From Actinomycetales bacterium (GTDB lineage: Bacteria > Actinomycetota > Actinomycetes > Mycobacteriales > Micromonosporaceae), in NCBI GenBank assembly GCA_002919305.1, contig PKFB01000057.1:62001-126000 (forward strand): a stretch of 64,000 nucleotides of DNA, in the 5' to 3' direction. The notes beneath the pieces are model-generated. The model was not told the DNA's origin, ran no database searches, and worked only from the letters and a program-made list of their open reading frames with translations. The translations under genes and the position numbers were made by a program. The stretch's first letter is position 1; each line of letters starts with the position of its first letter. Of this stretch, positions 1 through 10,110 are shown in pieces.

Positions 1-1194
1 ATCTCCTCCGAAATCGCCGAGGCCATTCAGTGGGCCGCCGAGCGGGTTATCGCGGGTGAATACAACGAGCACTTCCCGGTCGACGTGTTCCAGACCGGGT
101 CGGGCACCTCCTCCAACATGAACACCAACGAGGTGCTCGCCACCCTCGCCTCCCGGCGCTTGGGGACGCCGGTGCACCCCAATGACCACGTCAACGCCTC
201 TCAGTCGTCCAACGACGTCTTCCCCTCCTCCATTCACCTCGCCGCCACCGAGGCGGTGGTTCGGCAGCTCATCCCCGCCCTCAACCACCTCGCACAGACC
301 CTTGAGGGCAAGGCCGAGGAGTTCGCCAACGTGGTGAAGTCCGGGCGTACCCACCTGATGGACGCCACCCCGGTCACCCTGGGGCAGGAGTTCGCCGGGT
401 ACGCGGCGCAGGTCCGGTACGGGGTGGAGCGGCTGGAGGCGACGCTGCCCCGACTGGCCGAGCTGCCGTTGGGCGGCACCGCCGTCGGTACCGGAATCAA
501 CACCCCGCCCGGATTCGCCGGCCGGGTGATCGCCGAGCTCGCCGCCGTGACCGGGCTGCCGTTGACCGAGGCGCGTAACCACTTCGAGGCACAGGGCGCT
601 CGCGATGGCCTGGTGGAGGCGTCCGGGCAGCTGCGGACCATCGCCGTCGGGCTGAACAAGATCGCTAACGACATCCGGTGGATGGGGTCCGGGCCTCGGG
701 CCGGCCTGGCCGAGATCGTCCTGCCCGATCTGCAGCCCGGTTCCTCGATCATGCCGGGCAAGGTCAATCCGGTGCTGTGTGAGGCGGTCAGGATGGTCGC
801 CGCCCAGGTCGTGGGGAACGACGCCGCTGTGGCGTTCGCCGGCGCCGCCGGGGACTTCGAACTGAACGTGATGCTGCCGGTGATGGCGCGGAACGTGCTG
901 GAGTCCATCCGGCTGCTGGCCAACGTGTCTCGGTTGTTCGCCGACCGCTGCGTGGCGGGTATCACCGCCAACGTCGAGCGGTGCCGGGAGTATGCGGAAA
1001 GCTCACCGTCGATCGTCACCCCGCTGAACCGGTACCTCGGTTACGAGGAGGGGGCTGCGATCGCCAAGCAGGCTCTGGCCGAACGCAAGACGATCCGTCA
1101 GGTGGTGATCGAGCGGGGCCACGTGGCCAGCGGCGCGATCACCGAGGAGGAGCTTGACCGCGTCTTGGACGTGCTGGGCATGACCCATCCCTAG
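1..1194 (+). CDS. fumC: Class II fumarate hydratase, 5'-truncated by window edge
   Basis: Interconverts fumarate and malate in the TCA cycle as a cytosolic homotetramer. The frame is open from base 1, so the N-terminus (about 70 residues of a usual ~465) lies outside the window; 397 residues are visible. An internal GTG at 85 is not the real start. Seen: the substrate-binding stretch [14 protein letters not shown] near visible residues 31-44, the [14 protein letters not shown] segment, and the fumarase/aspartase signature [11 protein letters not shown] near residue 250. Aspartase and argininosuccinate lyase share the fold, but length and motif wording fit fumarase. It ends convergent to the next gene, with a strong hairpin between. 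Confidence 0.95.
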   Translation: MSSEIAEAIQWAAERVIAGEYNEHFPVDVFQTGSGTSSNMNTNEVLATLASRRLGTPVHPNDHVNASQSSNDVFPSSIHLAATEAVVRQLIPALNHLAQTLEGKAEEFANVVKSGRTHLMDATPVTLGQEFAGYAAQVRYGVERLEATLPRLAELPLGGTAVGTGINTPPGFAGRVIAELAAVTGLPLTEARNHFEAQGARDGLVEASGQLRTIAVGLNKIANDIRWMGSGPRAGLAEIVLPDLQPGSSIMPGKVNPVLCEAVRMVAAQVVGNDAAVAFAGAAGDFELNVMLPVMARNVLESIRLLANVSRLFADRCVAGITANVERCREYAESSPSIVTPLNRYLGYEEGAAIAKQALAERKTIRQVVIERGHVASGAITEEELDRVLDVLGMTHP

Positions 1195-1242
1195 CAGGCC
1201 CTGAGCGTCGCGTAACCCCGCGGGAGGAGAGTCACGTGGGGT

Positions 1243-1299
1243 GTGGTCCGGGGCAGCGTCCGACTCTTACCCAGTCGGAGAGCCCGTGCCCCGGACCAC
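1243..1299. terminator. Bidirectional hairpin terminator between convergent genes
   Basis: A perfect 13-bp inverted repeat (GTGGTCCGGGGCA at 1243-1255, complement at 1287-1299) encloses a second perfect 7-bp hairpin (TCCGACT 1259-1265 / AGTCGGA 1273-1279). It lies 49 nt after the fumC stop and 22 nt after the end of the opposing gene, as expected for a shared factor-independent terminator. There is no clear T-run. Confidence 0.75.
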
Positions 1300-1320
1300 G
1301 ATGCTCTCAAGCGCCATGAA

Positions 1321-2412
1321 TCACCCTGACGAGGTGGGCAACAGGGCGTGGTCGGCCCAGGAGCGGGCTTCCCGGCTCAGCGCCCATACCCGGGTGAGGT
1401 CGGCTTCGATATGAGCCACGGCGGTCATCGCACCGTACGCGAGGAGCAAGACCGTGCGGTGATCGAGAAGCCGACGGTCGGTGGTGTCTTGGCTGGTGGC
1501 GCGCCAGGCAGCCACCTGCGCGTCGGTAAGAGCCTCCGGCGCCAGCCCGGCGAGGATGGCCACCCGAGCCCCGGCCTGTTCAGGCTTAGGCAGCTCCGTC
1601 AACGCCGCCTCGATGAGCTCACCGGAGTCGCCGATACGACGGCCGCGGTAGGCCTCGATCACGTCGGAGACCAGTTCACGCGCCGTGGGGGTGAGGAGGT
1701 CACCGCCTCGTTCGGCGACGGCCATCAAGGTGGTGTACGCGGCCCCTACGGGGGTAGCGTCCGCCCACTCAGGTGGGGCGGTGTCTCGGGGAAGCCCGGC
1801 CAGGAGGGACAGGCTCGTGCCGGGACCACGGTCTTGGAACGCCTCCCATGGGTCCGATGGGGCGTCCCCGAAAGAGCCCTCGAAGGCCCGGTCGACCGGA
1901 CCCGCTTCTACTGGCCGTACCCCGGGCGGCAGCATGGCCAGCGTGAGGCGGTTGAAGAAGTGCGTGGCCAGCGCGGCCCCGAAGTACTCGACCACCGGCT
2001 CACCGGGTGGGACCGGAGGGCCGCCAGCCGTGCCGGTGGCCCGTGCCCAGTCCAGGAGCACGGCGGCCTGCGGGTCGGTGGGGGTGCCACCCTGTGCGAT
2101 CGTGTCGGCCAGATCCTCGTGGCCGAGCCTTCGTAGCGTCGCCAGATGAGCAGCCTCGGCATAGCCACAGGCATTGACGCGTGACACACCCAGCGCTACC
2201 AGCGCTCTGTTGGAGGCGGACGCCGTCCCGATGAGCTGGGCCTCCCACATCAGGGCCCATCCAGCCGCCAACACCTCCGGAGCGGGCGAGAGCATGTGAA
2301 ACGTCAGATCGACACTACGGGATCCCGCGCCGGCCCACGCGTACACCTCGGCTACCAGACCATGAGCGGCGGCCGGGGTGACGGGTGTGACATGACGGAT
2401 GTACCGGGACAT
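1321..2412 (-). CDS. AhpD/carboxymuconolactone decarboxylase-like protein with incomplete CxxC
   Basis: This 363-residue protein has an AhpD-type core in its first ~100 residues (N80-A-C82-G-Y-A85-E-A-A-H89), matching the family pattern NxCxYCxxxH except that the second cysteine is alanine. AhpD family members reduce peroxidases or act as decarboxylases; losing one of the paired cysteines argues against a normal disulfide cycle. The rest of the protein is Ala/Pro-rich, with weak similarity to a second helical repeat. The ATG at 2412 has a GGAAGGAAG ribosome binding site. It is divergent from a two-component system 213 bp away, which may regulate it (inference). The family call is good; the reaction is unknown. 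Confidence 0.7.
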   Translation of the reverse strand: MSRYIRHVTPVTPAAAHGLVAEVYAWAGAGSRSVDLTFHMLSPAPEVLAAGWALMWEAQLIGTASASNRALVALGVSRVNACGYAEAAHLATLRRLGHEDLADTIAQGGTPTDPQAAVLLDWARATGTAGGPPVPPGEPVVEYFGAALATHFFNRLTLAMLPPGVRPVEAGPVDRAFEGSFGDAPSDPWEAFQDRGPGTSLSLLAGLPRDTAPPEWADATPVGAAYTTLMAVAERGGDLLTPTARELVSDVIEAYRGRRIGDSGELIEAALTELPKPEQAGARVAILAGLAPEALTDAQVAAWRATSQDTTDRRLLDHRTVLLLAYGAMTAVAHIEADLTRVWALSREARSWADHALLPTSSG

Positions 2413-2502
2413 GACTTCTTCCTTCCGGTGTTCGCTGTCCCCTTGATGATCGGCGTCGGGGCGCCCGAGGTCGTCCTCCTGCGGTAAGCAACATCGCGGT
2501 CT

Positions 2503-2593
2503 ATGGGGAGCGCAGCCGCGTACCCCATCGGACGGAGGACCCGATCCATGTACCGCGTTGGTGGTAGGGCGGGGTTCCCTCCAGCGGAGGACC
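2503..2593. promoter_or_regulatory. Divergent control region with spaced direct repeats
   Basis: The 213 bp between the AhpD-like gene and the kinase holds two exact copies of CGGAGGACC at 2533-2541 and 2585-2593, start to start 52 bp (about five helical turns). A short inverted repeat ATGGGG/CCCCAT lies at 2503-2526. TAGGGT at 2614-2619, six bases before the kinase ATG, looks like a leaderless -10 box. The repeats could be response-regulator sites; this is inference. Confidence 0.4.
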
Positions 2594-2625
2594 TATCGGA
2601 GAACACCTCTGGTTAGGGTGCGGGC

Positions 2626-3747
2626 ATGCTTGGCGTAAGCAGGGTCCCCCCGGCGGTGCGGGACTGGATCCTTGCGGTTTGTGTGACGGGCTTGTTGTTG
2701 GTCCCCGGGCTCTCCACCCCTCAGGATCAGACAGGCCTGGTCTACACGGGTTTGGCCCTGCTGGGCGCCAGCGGTCTGGCCTTGGGATTGCGCCGCCGGA
2801 TGCCGGTCGTCGTTCTGATCATCACGGCGGTAGGGCTGCTGGGGTGTGCACTGCTGAATATCGGCCTGATTCCCCCGGCGTACCTGATCGGCGTGTACAC
2901 CGCGACCCGGATGGGGCACCGGGTGGCCACCGTCGTAGTGAGCGTGCTGCTGTTCGCTGCGTTGCTGGTCGTGTGTGCGGTGTTGCCGGACGGCCCGAGC
3001 GTGAAAGAGGCGCTCAGCGAAGCGGTCGTCGATACCGGTTGGCTTATCGCGGCCGCGGTGGCGGGCGAGGCGGTACGCCAGGCCGAGCAACGGGCGGACG
3101 AGGCCGAACGCACCCGGGAAGAGATCACACGGCGCAAGGTCGGCGAGGAGCGGCTGCGTATCGCGCGGGAGCTGCATGACTCGCTCACCCACCAAATCTC
3201 GATCATCAAGGTGCAGGCCGGGGTGGCCGTCCATCTCGCGCGTAAGCGGGGAGAGGAGGTGCCGCCTGCCTTGCTGGCGATCGAGGAGGCTAGCCGGGAG
3301 GCGGCCCGAGAGTTACGCGCCACGCTCGGGGTATTGCGCGGTGACGAGGAGGTGCCGCGCTACGGGCTGGACCAGCTTACGGAGCTGGTGGAGCGCGCGC
3401 GTTCGACCGGAGTGGACGTCACTTTGCGGATTGAGGGGGCCACCGCCGACCTGCCGGCCGCACTGGAACGCGCCGCCTATCGCGTTGTCCAAGAGGCCCT
3501 GACCAACGTGGTGCGTCACGCTGGCCCCACCACGGCATCGGTGCAGGTCAGCGTGGACCAGGAAGCGCTGACCGTTCGCGTTGACGATGACGGGAGGGCC
3601 ACTCCTGCCGCCCAGACGGCGCCCGGGGTTGGATTGATCGGCATGCGAGAGCGGGTCGCCGCGCTGGGCGGGCGTCTGTACGCGGGGCCCCGTGAGCAGG
3701 GTGGTTTCACCGTCCAAGCCTGGATCCCCGTGGAGCGGATGACGTGA
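2626..3747 (+). CDS. NarL/DesK-type sensor histidine kinase
   Basis: Membrane sensor kinase of 373 residues. The first ~150 residues form about four to five hydrophobic segments with almost no extracytoplasmic loop, suggesting intramembrane sensing. A short charged coil (VRQAEQRADEAERTREE) leads to a HisKA_3 dimerisation helix with phospho-acceptor H184 in ARELHDSLTHQ. The HATPase domain carries the N-box VVQEALTNVVRHA and the G-box VGLIGMRERV. The start is ATG 2626 with a TAGGGT box six bases upstream and no Shine-Dalgarno, so probably leaderless. The stop overlaps the response-regulator start by 4 nt, so the two are translationally coupled. The signal is unknown. Confidence 0.92.
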   Translation: MLGVSRVPPAVRDWILAVCVTGLLLVPGLSTPQDQTGLVYTGLALLGASGLALGLRRRMPVVVLIITAVGLLGCALLNIGLIPPAYLIGVYTATRMGHRVATVVVSVLLFAALLVVCAVLPDGPSVKEALSEAVVDTGWLIAAAVAGEAVRQAEQRADEAERTREEITRRKVGEERLRIARELHDSLTHQISIIKVQAGVAVHLARKRGEEVPPALLAIEEASREAARELRATLGVLRGDEEVPRYGLDQLTELVERARSTGVDVTLRIEGATADLPAALERAAYRVVQEALTNVVRHAGPTTASVQVSVDQEALTVRVDDDGRATPAAQTAPGVGLIGMRERVAALGGRLYAGPREQGGFTVQAWIPVERMT

Positions 3748-4409
3748 TCCGAGTGCTGCTGGTTGATGATCAACCGCTGTTACGCGGTGGCTTTCGCGCG
3801 TTGCTGGACGCCGAGGACGGGATCGAGGTGGTTGCTGAGGCGGGGAATGGGCAAGAGGGGGTCGCACTGGCGGCCCAGTACCGGCCGGATGTGGCGTTGA
3901 TCGACATCCAGATGCCGGTCATGGACGGCATCGAAGCGACCCGACGGATAGCCTCGGACCCGGAGCTGGCCGGGGTACATGTCGTGATTCTGACCAACTA
4001 CGGCTTCGATGAGTACGTCTTCCAGGCGTTGCGTGCGGGCGCGACAGGGTTCCTGGTGAAGGACATCGAACCGGCCGACCTGCTGCACGCCGTGCGCGTG
4101 GCGGCTCGCGGCGACGCGCTCCTCGCGCCGTCAATCACCCGCAAACTGATCAGTGAGTTTGTGAGCCGGAATCCCCAAACCGTATCCACTCCCGCGCTCG
4201 AGGCACTCACCAACCGGGAGCGAGAAGTCGTCGCCCTGGTCGCCCGCGGGCTGTCCAACGATGAGATCGCGGAGCGATTGGTGATTAGCCCATTGACGGC
4301 GAAAACACATGTGAACCGGGCCATGACCAAGCTGCAGGTCCGCGACCGCGCCCAGCTTGTCATCTTCGCCTATGAGTCCGGCCTGGTCTCCCCATCCCGA
4401 TTCTCCTGA
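3744..4409 (+). CDS. NarL/LuxR-family response regulator
   Basis: Cytosolic transcription factor of 221 residues, partner of the kinase just upstream (4-nt overlap, GTG start inside the kinase stop). The receiver domain covers residues 1-120, with acidic pocket VDD near residues 7-9, phospho-acceptor D54 in IDIQMPVMDG, and the late lysine in LVKDIEPADL. The LuxR-type helix-turn-helix is at about 150-210 (LTNREREVVALVARGLSNDEIAERL). Its targets are not known from the sequence; the divergent AhpD-like gene and the operon itself are the obvious candidates. Confidence 0.93.
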   Translation: MIRVLLVDDQPLLRGGFRALLDAEDGIEVVAEAGNGQEGVALAAQYRPDVALIDIQMPVMDGIEATRRIASDPELAGVHVVILTNYGFDEYVFQALRAGATGFLVKDIEPADLLHAVRVAARGDALLAPSITRKLISEFVSRNPQTVSTPALEALTNREREVVALVARGLSNDEIAERLVISPLTAKTHVNRAMTKLQVRDRAQLVIFAYESGLVSPSRFS

Positions 4410-4462
4410 CCTCCTGTGGTCTTTTGTTTCGGTAGCGAGTTCGGTGCCGAAGCGCGGCGGCC

Positions 4463-4494
4463 GTTAAAGGACCCATTAAGGCGTCTGTTAAAGG
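4463..4494 (+). repeat. Three TTAA boxes with exact 12-bp period
   Basis: TTAAAGG at 4464, TTAAGG at 4476 and TTAAAGG at 4488 are spaced exactly 12 bp apart in the gap between two convergent genes. No promoter for either neighbour should lie here, so the role is unknown. The 138-bp gap also has a T-rich stretch right after the response-regulator stop (4421-4430), which may be its termination site. Confidence 0.35.
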
Positions 4495-4547
4495 GAGACG
4501 AGTGACGCCGGTGAGCAGGAGAAGACGGTGTCGGCGCTCCGAAGATG

Positions 4548-5195
4548 TCAGGAGGTCAGGGAAGCCGCGATCTGCTTTGCCGTCGCTATGACCTGAGGGC
4601 CCACGGTCGCGGCGTCCAGCGGGCCCAGTGCGATCACCCCGACGCTGGCTTCTAAACCATCAACCCCCAGCACCGGAGCGGCGACCCCGTATGCGCCGGA
4701 CTGCAGTTCCCCAGCGCTGGTGACGTATCCCTGCTTCCCCAGCCGGCCCGCGACGATGGCGTGTCCGGCGGCCCCTTTGTCCAACGGGTGCCGAGACCCC
4801 GTCCGATACGCCACGTGGACCTGAGTCCAGCTCGGCTCCACCACCAACAGCGCCAACGCCTCCCCACCGTCGGCGATTGTGAGGTGGCTGGTCGCGCCGA
4901 CCTTTTCGGCGAGGGCACGCAGCGCCGGTAACGCGGCCTCCGCGATTAACGGCTGGGCCCGCCGAGCCAGATCTAACACCGACATCCCCAGCCGCAGACG
5001 CCCTTCCCGGTCGCGGCGAATCAGGTTATGGGCAGCCAGTGTGCTGGCAAGCCGGTAGACCACAGCGCGTCCGACAGCGAGTCGTTCCGCCGCTTCGGTG
5101 ATCGTCACACCGCCAACGGAGTCAGCGACCAGCATGAGAAGACGCAAGCCCCGGTCGAGGGTCTGCGCGGTCTCTGGGCTGGACGAGGTGGCCAC
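4548..5195 (-). CDS. IclR-family transcriptional regulator
   Basis: Cytosolic repressor or activator of 215 residues. The N-terminal winged helix-turn-helix (about 10-70: [30 protein letters not shown] split across helices, then [20 protein letters not shown]) is followed by an IclR effector-binding domain ([24 protein letters not shown], then [12 protein letters not shown] and the conserved GVAAPVLG). Slightly shorter than typical IclR proteins (~250). The GTG at 5195 is preceded by TATTGT seven bases upstream, a leaderless arrangement. It is divergent from cysS with only 47 bp between starts. The ligand is unknown. Confidence 0.85.
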   Translation of the reverse strand: MATSSSPETAQTLDRGLRLLMLVADSVGGVTITEAAERLAVGRAVVYRLASTLAAHNLIRRDREGRLRLGMSVLDLARRAQPLIAEAALPALRALAEKVGATSHLTIADGGEALALLVVEPSWTQVHVAYRTGSRHPLDKGAAGHAIVAGRLGKQGYVTSAGELQSGAYGVAAPVLGVDGLEASVGVIALGPLDAATVGPQVIATAKQIAASLTS

Positions 5196-5242
5196 GGGTG
5201 GGACAATACGTGGAGTTGACGACTACCCGATACCCTTACAGG
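5196..5242. promoter_or_regulatory. Back-to-back leaderless promoters, iclR-type gene and cysS
   Basis: On the minus strand TATTGT (5203-5208) lies seven bases before GTG 5195. On the plus strand TACCCT (5231-5236) lies six bases before GTG 5243. Neither start has a convincing Shine-Dalgarno. The 47-bp spacing leaves both promoters overlapping, so the regulator could influence cysS (inference). Confidence 0.55.
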
Positions 5243-6670
5243 GTGAGCCTTCGCCTGTACGACACGCTGACACGGACAGCGCGGGAATTTGTTCCGCGGG
5301 AACCCGGTAAAGTCGGAATTTACCTGTGTGGCGTTACCGTACAGGCCGAGCCACATATTGGGCATCTTCGCTCCGGTGTCTCCTATGACGTGCTACGCCG
5401 GTGGCTCGGCTACCTGGGGTACCAGGTGACCTTCGTACGGAACATCACCGACATTGATGATCGGGTGCTGGCCCGGTCCATCGACGAAGGAGTGCCCTGG
5501 TGGGCGTTGGCGTATCACAACGAGCGGATTCTCGCTGACTGTTACGCCACGCTCGGTGTTCTGCCCCCCACCTATGAGCCGCGTGCCACCGGACACATTC
5601 CGGAGATCCTGTCGCTGATCGATGTGCTGATTGAGCGAGGGCACGCCTATCGGGGGCTAGGGGGCAACGGTGATGTTTATTTCGACGTTCGCTCCTTCCC
5701 CGAATATGGGGCACTGTCCCGGCAACAGGTGGACCACATGCAGGCCGCCGAGGATGGGGAAAGCCGCGCCAAGCGGGATCCACGGGACTTCGCTCTGTGG
5801 AAGGCGTACAAGCCCACCGAGCCGGCCGATGCCCAGTGGGCCACCCCCTATGGCCCTGGACGGCCGGGGTGGCATATCGAATGCTCGGCGATGGCGCGTC
5901 GCTACCTGGGTGATGAGTTCGACATCCACGGCGGCGGCGTGGATTTGGTCTTCCCCCACCACGAAAACGAGATCGCTCAATCCCGGGCGGCGGGGTTCGG
6001 GTTCGCCCGTCACTGGATGCACAACGGGCTGCTGAACCACGCGGGCGAGAAGATGAGCAAGTCCATAGGGAACGTCGTCTACCTCCGGACTTTGATCGAT
6101 CTGGGGTTGCGGCCGGTGGAGATCCGGTACTACCTGGCGCTGCCCCACTACCGCTCGCTCATCGAATACAGCGAACCCGCTATCCGGGAGGCCGCCGCGG
6201 CCTACCAGCGGATCGAGAACTTCGTTCAGCGGGCCAACGAACGGGTCGGGCAGGTCACCCCGACCGAGTTGCCGCCGGAGTTCGTCGCCGCGATGAACGA
6301 CGACCTCAACACCCCTAAGGCCATCGCCGTGGTGCATGACGTGGTGCGGGACGGCAACGCCGCCCTCGCCGACGGCGATGACACCAGCGTGCGGGAGGCC
6401 TTGGCCAAGGTGCGGGGGATGCTTGACCTGCTGGGTCTGGATCCGCTGCAGGCGCCCTGGGTGTCCGACACCCGAGGCAGCCGGGAGAAGGAGCTGCGGG
6501 CCGTGGTGGAGCGACTGGTCACCAGCACGCTGGAGCAGCGCGAGCAGGCCCGGGCGCGGCGGGACTACGCCACCGCTGACGCGCTGCGTGACCAGCTCAA
6601 GCAGGCCGGGATCCTCGTCGAGGATTCTCCCCGGGGTCCACGGTGGACCCTCGCCGAAGGGGCGATGTAG
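5243..6670 (+). CDS. cysS: Cysteinyl-tRNA synthetase
   Basis: Class I aminoacyl-tRNA synthetase charging tRNA-Cys; 475 residues, the usual length. Seen: the HIGH-type motif PHIGH in [17 protein letters not shown], zinc ligands (C in YLCGV and ECSAM, then HHENE), the KMSKS motif EKMSKSIGN, and a helical DALR-type C-terminus. The upstream in-frame start at 5198 would overlap the divergent promoter and add a non-conserved leader; GTG 5243 begins VSLRLYDT, the usual N-terminus, with a -10-like TACCCT six bases before it. rlmB starts on the very next base after the stop, so the pair is an operon, a frequent actinobacterial arrangement. Confidence 0.96.
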   Translation: MSLRLYDTLTRTAREFVPREPGKVGIYLCGVTVQAEPHIGHLRSGVSYDVLRRWLGYLGYQVTFVRNITDIDDRVLARSIDEGVPWWALAYHNERILADCYATLGVLPPTYEPRATGHIPEILSLIDVLIERGHAYRGLGGNGDVYFDVRSFPEYGALSRQQVDHMQAAEDGESRAKRDPRDFALWKAYKPTEPADAQWATPYGPGRPGWHIECSAMARRYLGDEFDIHGGGVDLVFPHHENEIAQSRAAGFGFARHWMHNGLLNHAGEKMSKSIGNVVYLRTLIDLGLRPVEIRYYLALPHYRSLIEYSEPAIREAAAAYQRIENFVQRANERVGQVTPTELPPEFVAAMNDDLNTPKAIAVVHDVVRDGNAALADGDDTSVREALAKVRGMLDLLGLDPLQAPWVSDTRGSREKELRAVVERLVTSTLEQREQARARRDYATADALRDQLKQAGILVEDSPRGPRWTLAEGAM

Positions 6671-7717
6671 GTGCCGGGTAACTCCTCACGTCCTAACCGG
6701 CGTACCTCGCCTAAGAAAGGCCGTACGGTCGGATCCGGCGGCATGCGACGCCAGGGCTTGGAGGGCCGGGGCCGTACCCTCCCCGCGGAGGAACGGCCCT
6801 GGCACAAGGCCTACCAGGGCCCCAATATCCCCAAGCGCACCGCCTGGAAACAGGAGAAGGAACGACGCGCCGCTGCGGAGGAGCACGGCAAGAGCGAACG
6901 CCGTGCGGCCAAGGCGGTCCGGGTCTCCGGTACCGCCGGACGTAAGGCGACGTCCCTCAAGGAGGCGCCCGAGGTACTGGTCGGGCGTAACCCCGTCGTC
7001 GAGGCGCTGCGCGCCCATGTGCCAGCTACGGCGCTGTTCATCGCCCGCGGCCTTGAAGTGGACGACCGGGTCGCGGAGGCGTTGAGCACGGCGGGTGACC
7101 GGGGAATCGCCATCCTGGAGGTCGGGCGTTCCGAGCTGGACCGGATGACCGGGGGCGTACCGCATCAGGGGATCGGGCTGCAGGTTCCGCCTTTCGCGTA
7201 CGAGCCCTTTGAGGATTTGCTCGCCGCCTCCACCGAGAGCCCGCAGACGCCGTTGCTGGTCGCTCTCGACGGCGTCACCGACCCCCGCAACCTGGGGGCG
7301 GTGGTGCGGTCGGCTGCGGCCTTTGGGGCCCAGGGGGTTTTCATTCCGGAACGGCGTGCCGCCGGGATGACCGCCGCCGCATGGCGGACCTCGGCGGGGG
7401 CGGCGGCCAGGCTACCGGTTGCCCGGGTCACCAACCTCACCCGCGCCCTCAAACAGTGTCAGGAGGCCGGGTTCCTTGTTGTGGGGTTGGACGCGGATGG
7501 CGAGACCTCCCTGTATGAGTTAGAGATCGCCGTCGACCCCTTGGTGATCGTGGTCGGTTCGGAAGGGCGTGGCCTGTCCCGTCTGGTGGGACAGACTTGT
7601 GACCTGCTGGTGGGGATTCCGACGACGTCGCAGGTGGAGTCGTTGAATGCCTCCGTCGCCGCCGCGGTGGCGTTAGCCGAGGTCGCTCGTCGTCGCGCTA
7701 CCTCCCCGGTCCGCTGA
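6671..7717 (+). CDS. rlmB: SpoU-family 23S rRNA 2'-O-methyltransferase (RlmB-like)
   Basis: Methylates a ribose in 23S rRNA (the Gm2251 type) using SAM; 348 residues. The first ~95 residues are a basic, low-complexity RNA-binding extension ([27 protein letters not shown]) common in actinobacterial versions. A substrate-binding domain starts at [14 protein letters not shown], and the SpoU trefoil-knot catalytic part follows: [17 protein letters not shown] (motif 1), [13 protein letters not shown] (motif 2) and [20 protein letters not shown] (motif 3). The GTG start abuts the cysS stop. TrmH-type specificity cannot be excluded from sequence alone. Confidence 0.9.
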   Translation: MPGNSSRPNRRTSPKKGRTVGSGGMRRQGLEGRGRTLPAEERPWHKAYQGPNIPKRTAWKQEKERRAAAEEHGKSERRAAKAVRVSGTAGRKATSLKEAPEVLVGRNPVVEALRAHVPATALFIARGLEVDDRVAEALSTAGDRGIAILEVGRSELDRMTGGVPHQGIGLQVPPFAYEPFEDLLAASTESPQTPLLVALDGVTDPRNLGAVVRSAAAFGAQGVFIPERRAAGMTAAAWRTSAGAAARLPVARVTNLTRALKQCQEAGFLVVGLDADGETSLYELEIAVDPLVIVVGSEGRGLSRLVGQTCDLLVGIPTTSQVESLNASVAAAVALAEVARRRATSPVR

Positions 7718-7861
7718 CCGTCCCGGAGCTGGCGATCGAGGGTCTCCCCGGGCCTGACGCCTCGCATTGGGCGGCGGTACGCCTTTTGGAACCCGATGGT
7801 GACGTCGGCTCTGATCCGACGCGCGATAAGAGAAACCGATAAGAGGAGCGAGGAGTAAGAA

Positions 7862-7900
7862 GGCGGCGCGCCGCCACCGTGAGGTGGCCGGCACGCCGCC
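7862..7900. terminator. Bidirectional terminator between rlmB and msiK
   Basis: GGCGGCG-C-GCC-G-CCAC pairs with GTGG-CC-GGC-A-CGCCGCC around a short loop, with one mismatch and one bulge. ACTTTTATC follows on the plus strand and a T-rich stretch (TTCTTACTCC) on the minus strand, so it fits intrinsic termination for both convergent genes. Confidence 0.7.
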
Positions 7901-7925
7901 CACTTTTATCGGTCAGTGAACCACG

Positions 7926-9017
<1,092 letters not shown>

Positions 9018-9111
9018 GATGTGCGTCCTTTCACCGGCAGGAACGTGCCGGACGATCCGAGTGAAAGACGTCGTGGACACCGCACGAAGTCGTGGCGGTG
9101 CCGGTTGCCGG

Positions 9112-9237
9112 TGTCAACATAACGCCCCATGCCGAAACTGAACAGAGGACGAAGAACACTTGTGCCGGACTCGCACCTTCCTGCTTTCATGCGTGTTAAG
9201 AGGTTTACTCCCGCTTTTTCCTGCGCTGATAGCGCAG
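9112..9237 (-). promoter_or_regulatory. msiK upstream region: TTGACA and 17-bp palindrome
   Basis: TTGACA lies on the minus strand at 9117-9112, about 95 nt before msiK. Further up, CTGCGCTGATAGCGCAG at 9221-9237 is a perfect 7-bp inverted repeat with a 3-bp centre, the odd-length palindrome style of LacI-family operators. CACGAAGTCGTG (9083-9094) is a second short inverted repeat inside the leader. Functional assignment is inference. Confidence 0.45.
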
Positions 9238-9328
9238 TAGGCGTGGCTGATTTCAAACCTCTGGCACCGGCGGCGTACCATCGGCGTGGCACTCGATACG
9301 GTGACTGCCGTACCGTGACGCCTTGTCC

Positions 9329-9404
9329 GCCGACGTGGCGCAATTGGTAGCGCACCCGACTTGTAATCGGAAGGTTGCGGGTTCGAGTCCCGCCGTCGGC
9401 TCCA
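9329..9404 (+). tRNA. tRNA-Thr, anticodon TGT, CCA encoded
   Basis: A 76-nt cloverleaf: acceptor GCCGACG/CGTCGGC, D arm GCGC/GCGC, anticodon loop CTTGTAA with TGT at positions 34-36, T arm GCGGG-TTCGAGT-CCCGC, discriminator T and genomically encoded CCA. The top pair of the anticodon stem (27-43) is a C/A mismatch; all other stems are perfect. It reads ACA (and wobble) codons. Confidence 0.97.
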
Positions 9405-9506
9405 CCTTCTATCGGAACGCTGAGGATGACCCGCCTTGGCGGCCTTTTGGCGGCTATAGATGCGTAAATGGCCGTGATGGTTAAGTAGTTCGTTGCCCTG
9501 TAGAAC

Positions 9507-10070
9507 TCACAGGTCGCGTTTGGTGAGGGCGACCAGGTAGCCGCAGGGTTCGGTACCGGGATTGATGAACCAGCAGGGAGTCGGCGGGCCGAGTTGGAGG
9601 CAGTCGCCGGCGTACAGGTCGTGCTCGATGTCGCCTTCGCGGAAGCGGAGATGCCCTCGCAGCATCCAGATCTGTTGATGGATGAAGGTGTACGCCTCGG
9701 CGGGGGAGAAGATGCGCGCGCCGGGTGGTAGTTCGACCTCGACGAGTTCCAGGGGAGCGCCGGCGGTCGGGGACACGAGGCGGCGACGGTAACCGGTCTC
9801 AGGGTCGGTCCAGACGGTCTGATCGGTGGCGCGGACGAGGCGTCGGTCAGCGCCTTCGGCGCGGGCGATGAGTTCGGACAGTGTCATGCCCAAGGCGCCG
9901 GAGAGGCGGTTGAGGAGGGCGGCGGTGGGCTGCGCCTCGCCGCGTTCGATCTTGTTGATCATCGCTCGCGACACGCCGGAGCGTTCAGCGAGTGTGCTGA
10001 TGGACCAGGCGCGGGCGAGGCGGGCGGTACGCAGGGTCGCCGCGATCGATGCGGAGAGTCGGTCCGACAT
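9507..10070 (-). CDS. XRE-family regulator with C-terminal cupin sensor
   Basis: A 187-residue DNA-binding protein. The N-terminal lambda-repressor-type helix-turn-helix (about 8-65: LRTARLARAWSISTLAERSG, VSRAMINKIERGEAQPT) joins a cupin beta-barrel (about 105-180: LVEVELPPGARI, HQQIWMLRGHLRFREGD, AGDCLQLGPPTPCWFINPG) of the class that binds small ligands. It is divergent from a GNAT acetyltransferase with 40 bp between starts, a common arrangement in which the regulator controls both. TATAGT lies eight bases before its ATG, inside a strong palindrome, implying autorepression (inference). Confidence 0.88.
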   Translation of the reverse strand: MSDRLSASIAATLRTARLARAWSISTLAERSGVSRAMINKIERGEAQPTAALLNRLSGALGMTLSELIARAEGADRRLVRATDQTVWTDPETGYRRRLVSPTAGAPLELVEVELPPGARIFSPAEAYTFIHQQIWMLRGHLRFREGDIEHDLYAGDCLQLGPPTPCWFINPGTEPCGYLVALTKRDL

Positions 10071-10073
10071 GGG

Positions 10074-10110
10074 TGTCCACTATAGGAGACAACTTGAATA
10101 CTATCTTGTC
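10074..10110. promoter_or_regulatory. Palindromic operator over divergent leaderless promoters
   Basis: TGTCCACTATAGGAGACA (10074-10091) is an 18-bp palindrome with 14 of 18 symmetric positions (TGTC-nn-CTATAG-nn-GACA). It contains the minus-strand -10 TATAGT, eight bases before the XRE start. GACAA (10088-10092) and TTGTC (10106-10110) form a second spaced inverted repeat over the plus-strand -10 TACTAT (10099-10104), which lies six bases before the GNAT ATG. Confidence 0.65.

Noticed and set aside
5198..5242. Upstream start for cysS
   Set aside because: It would overlap the divergent promoter and add 15 residues unlike the family; GTG 5243 gives the usual VSLRLYDT start.
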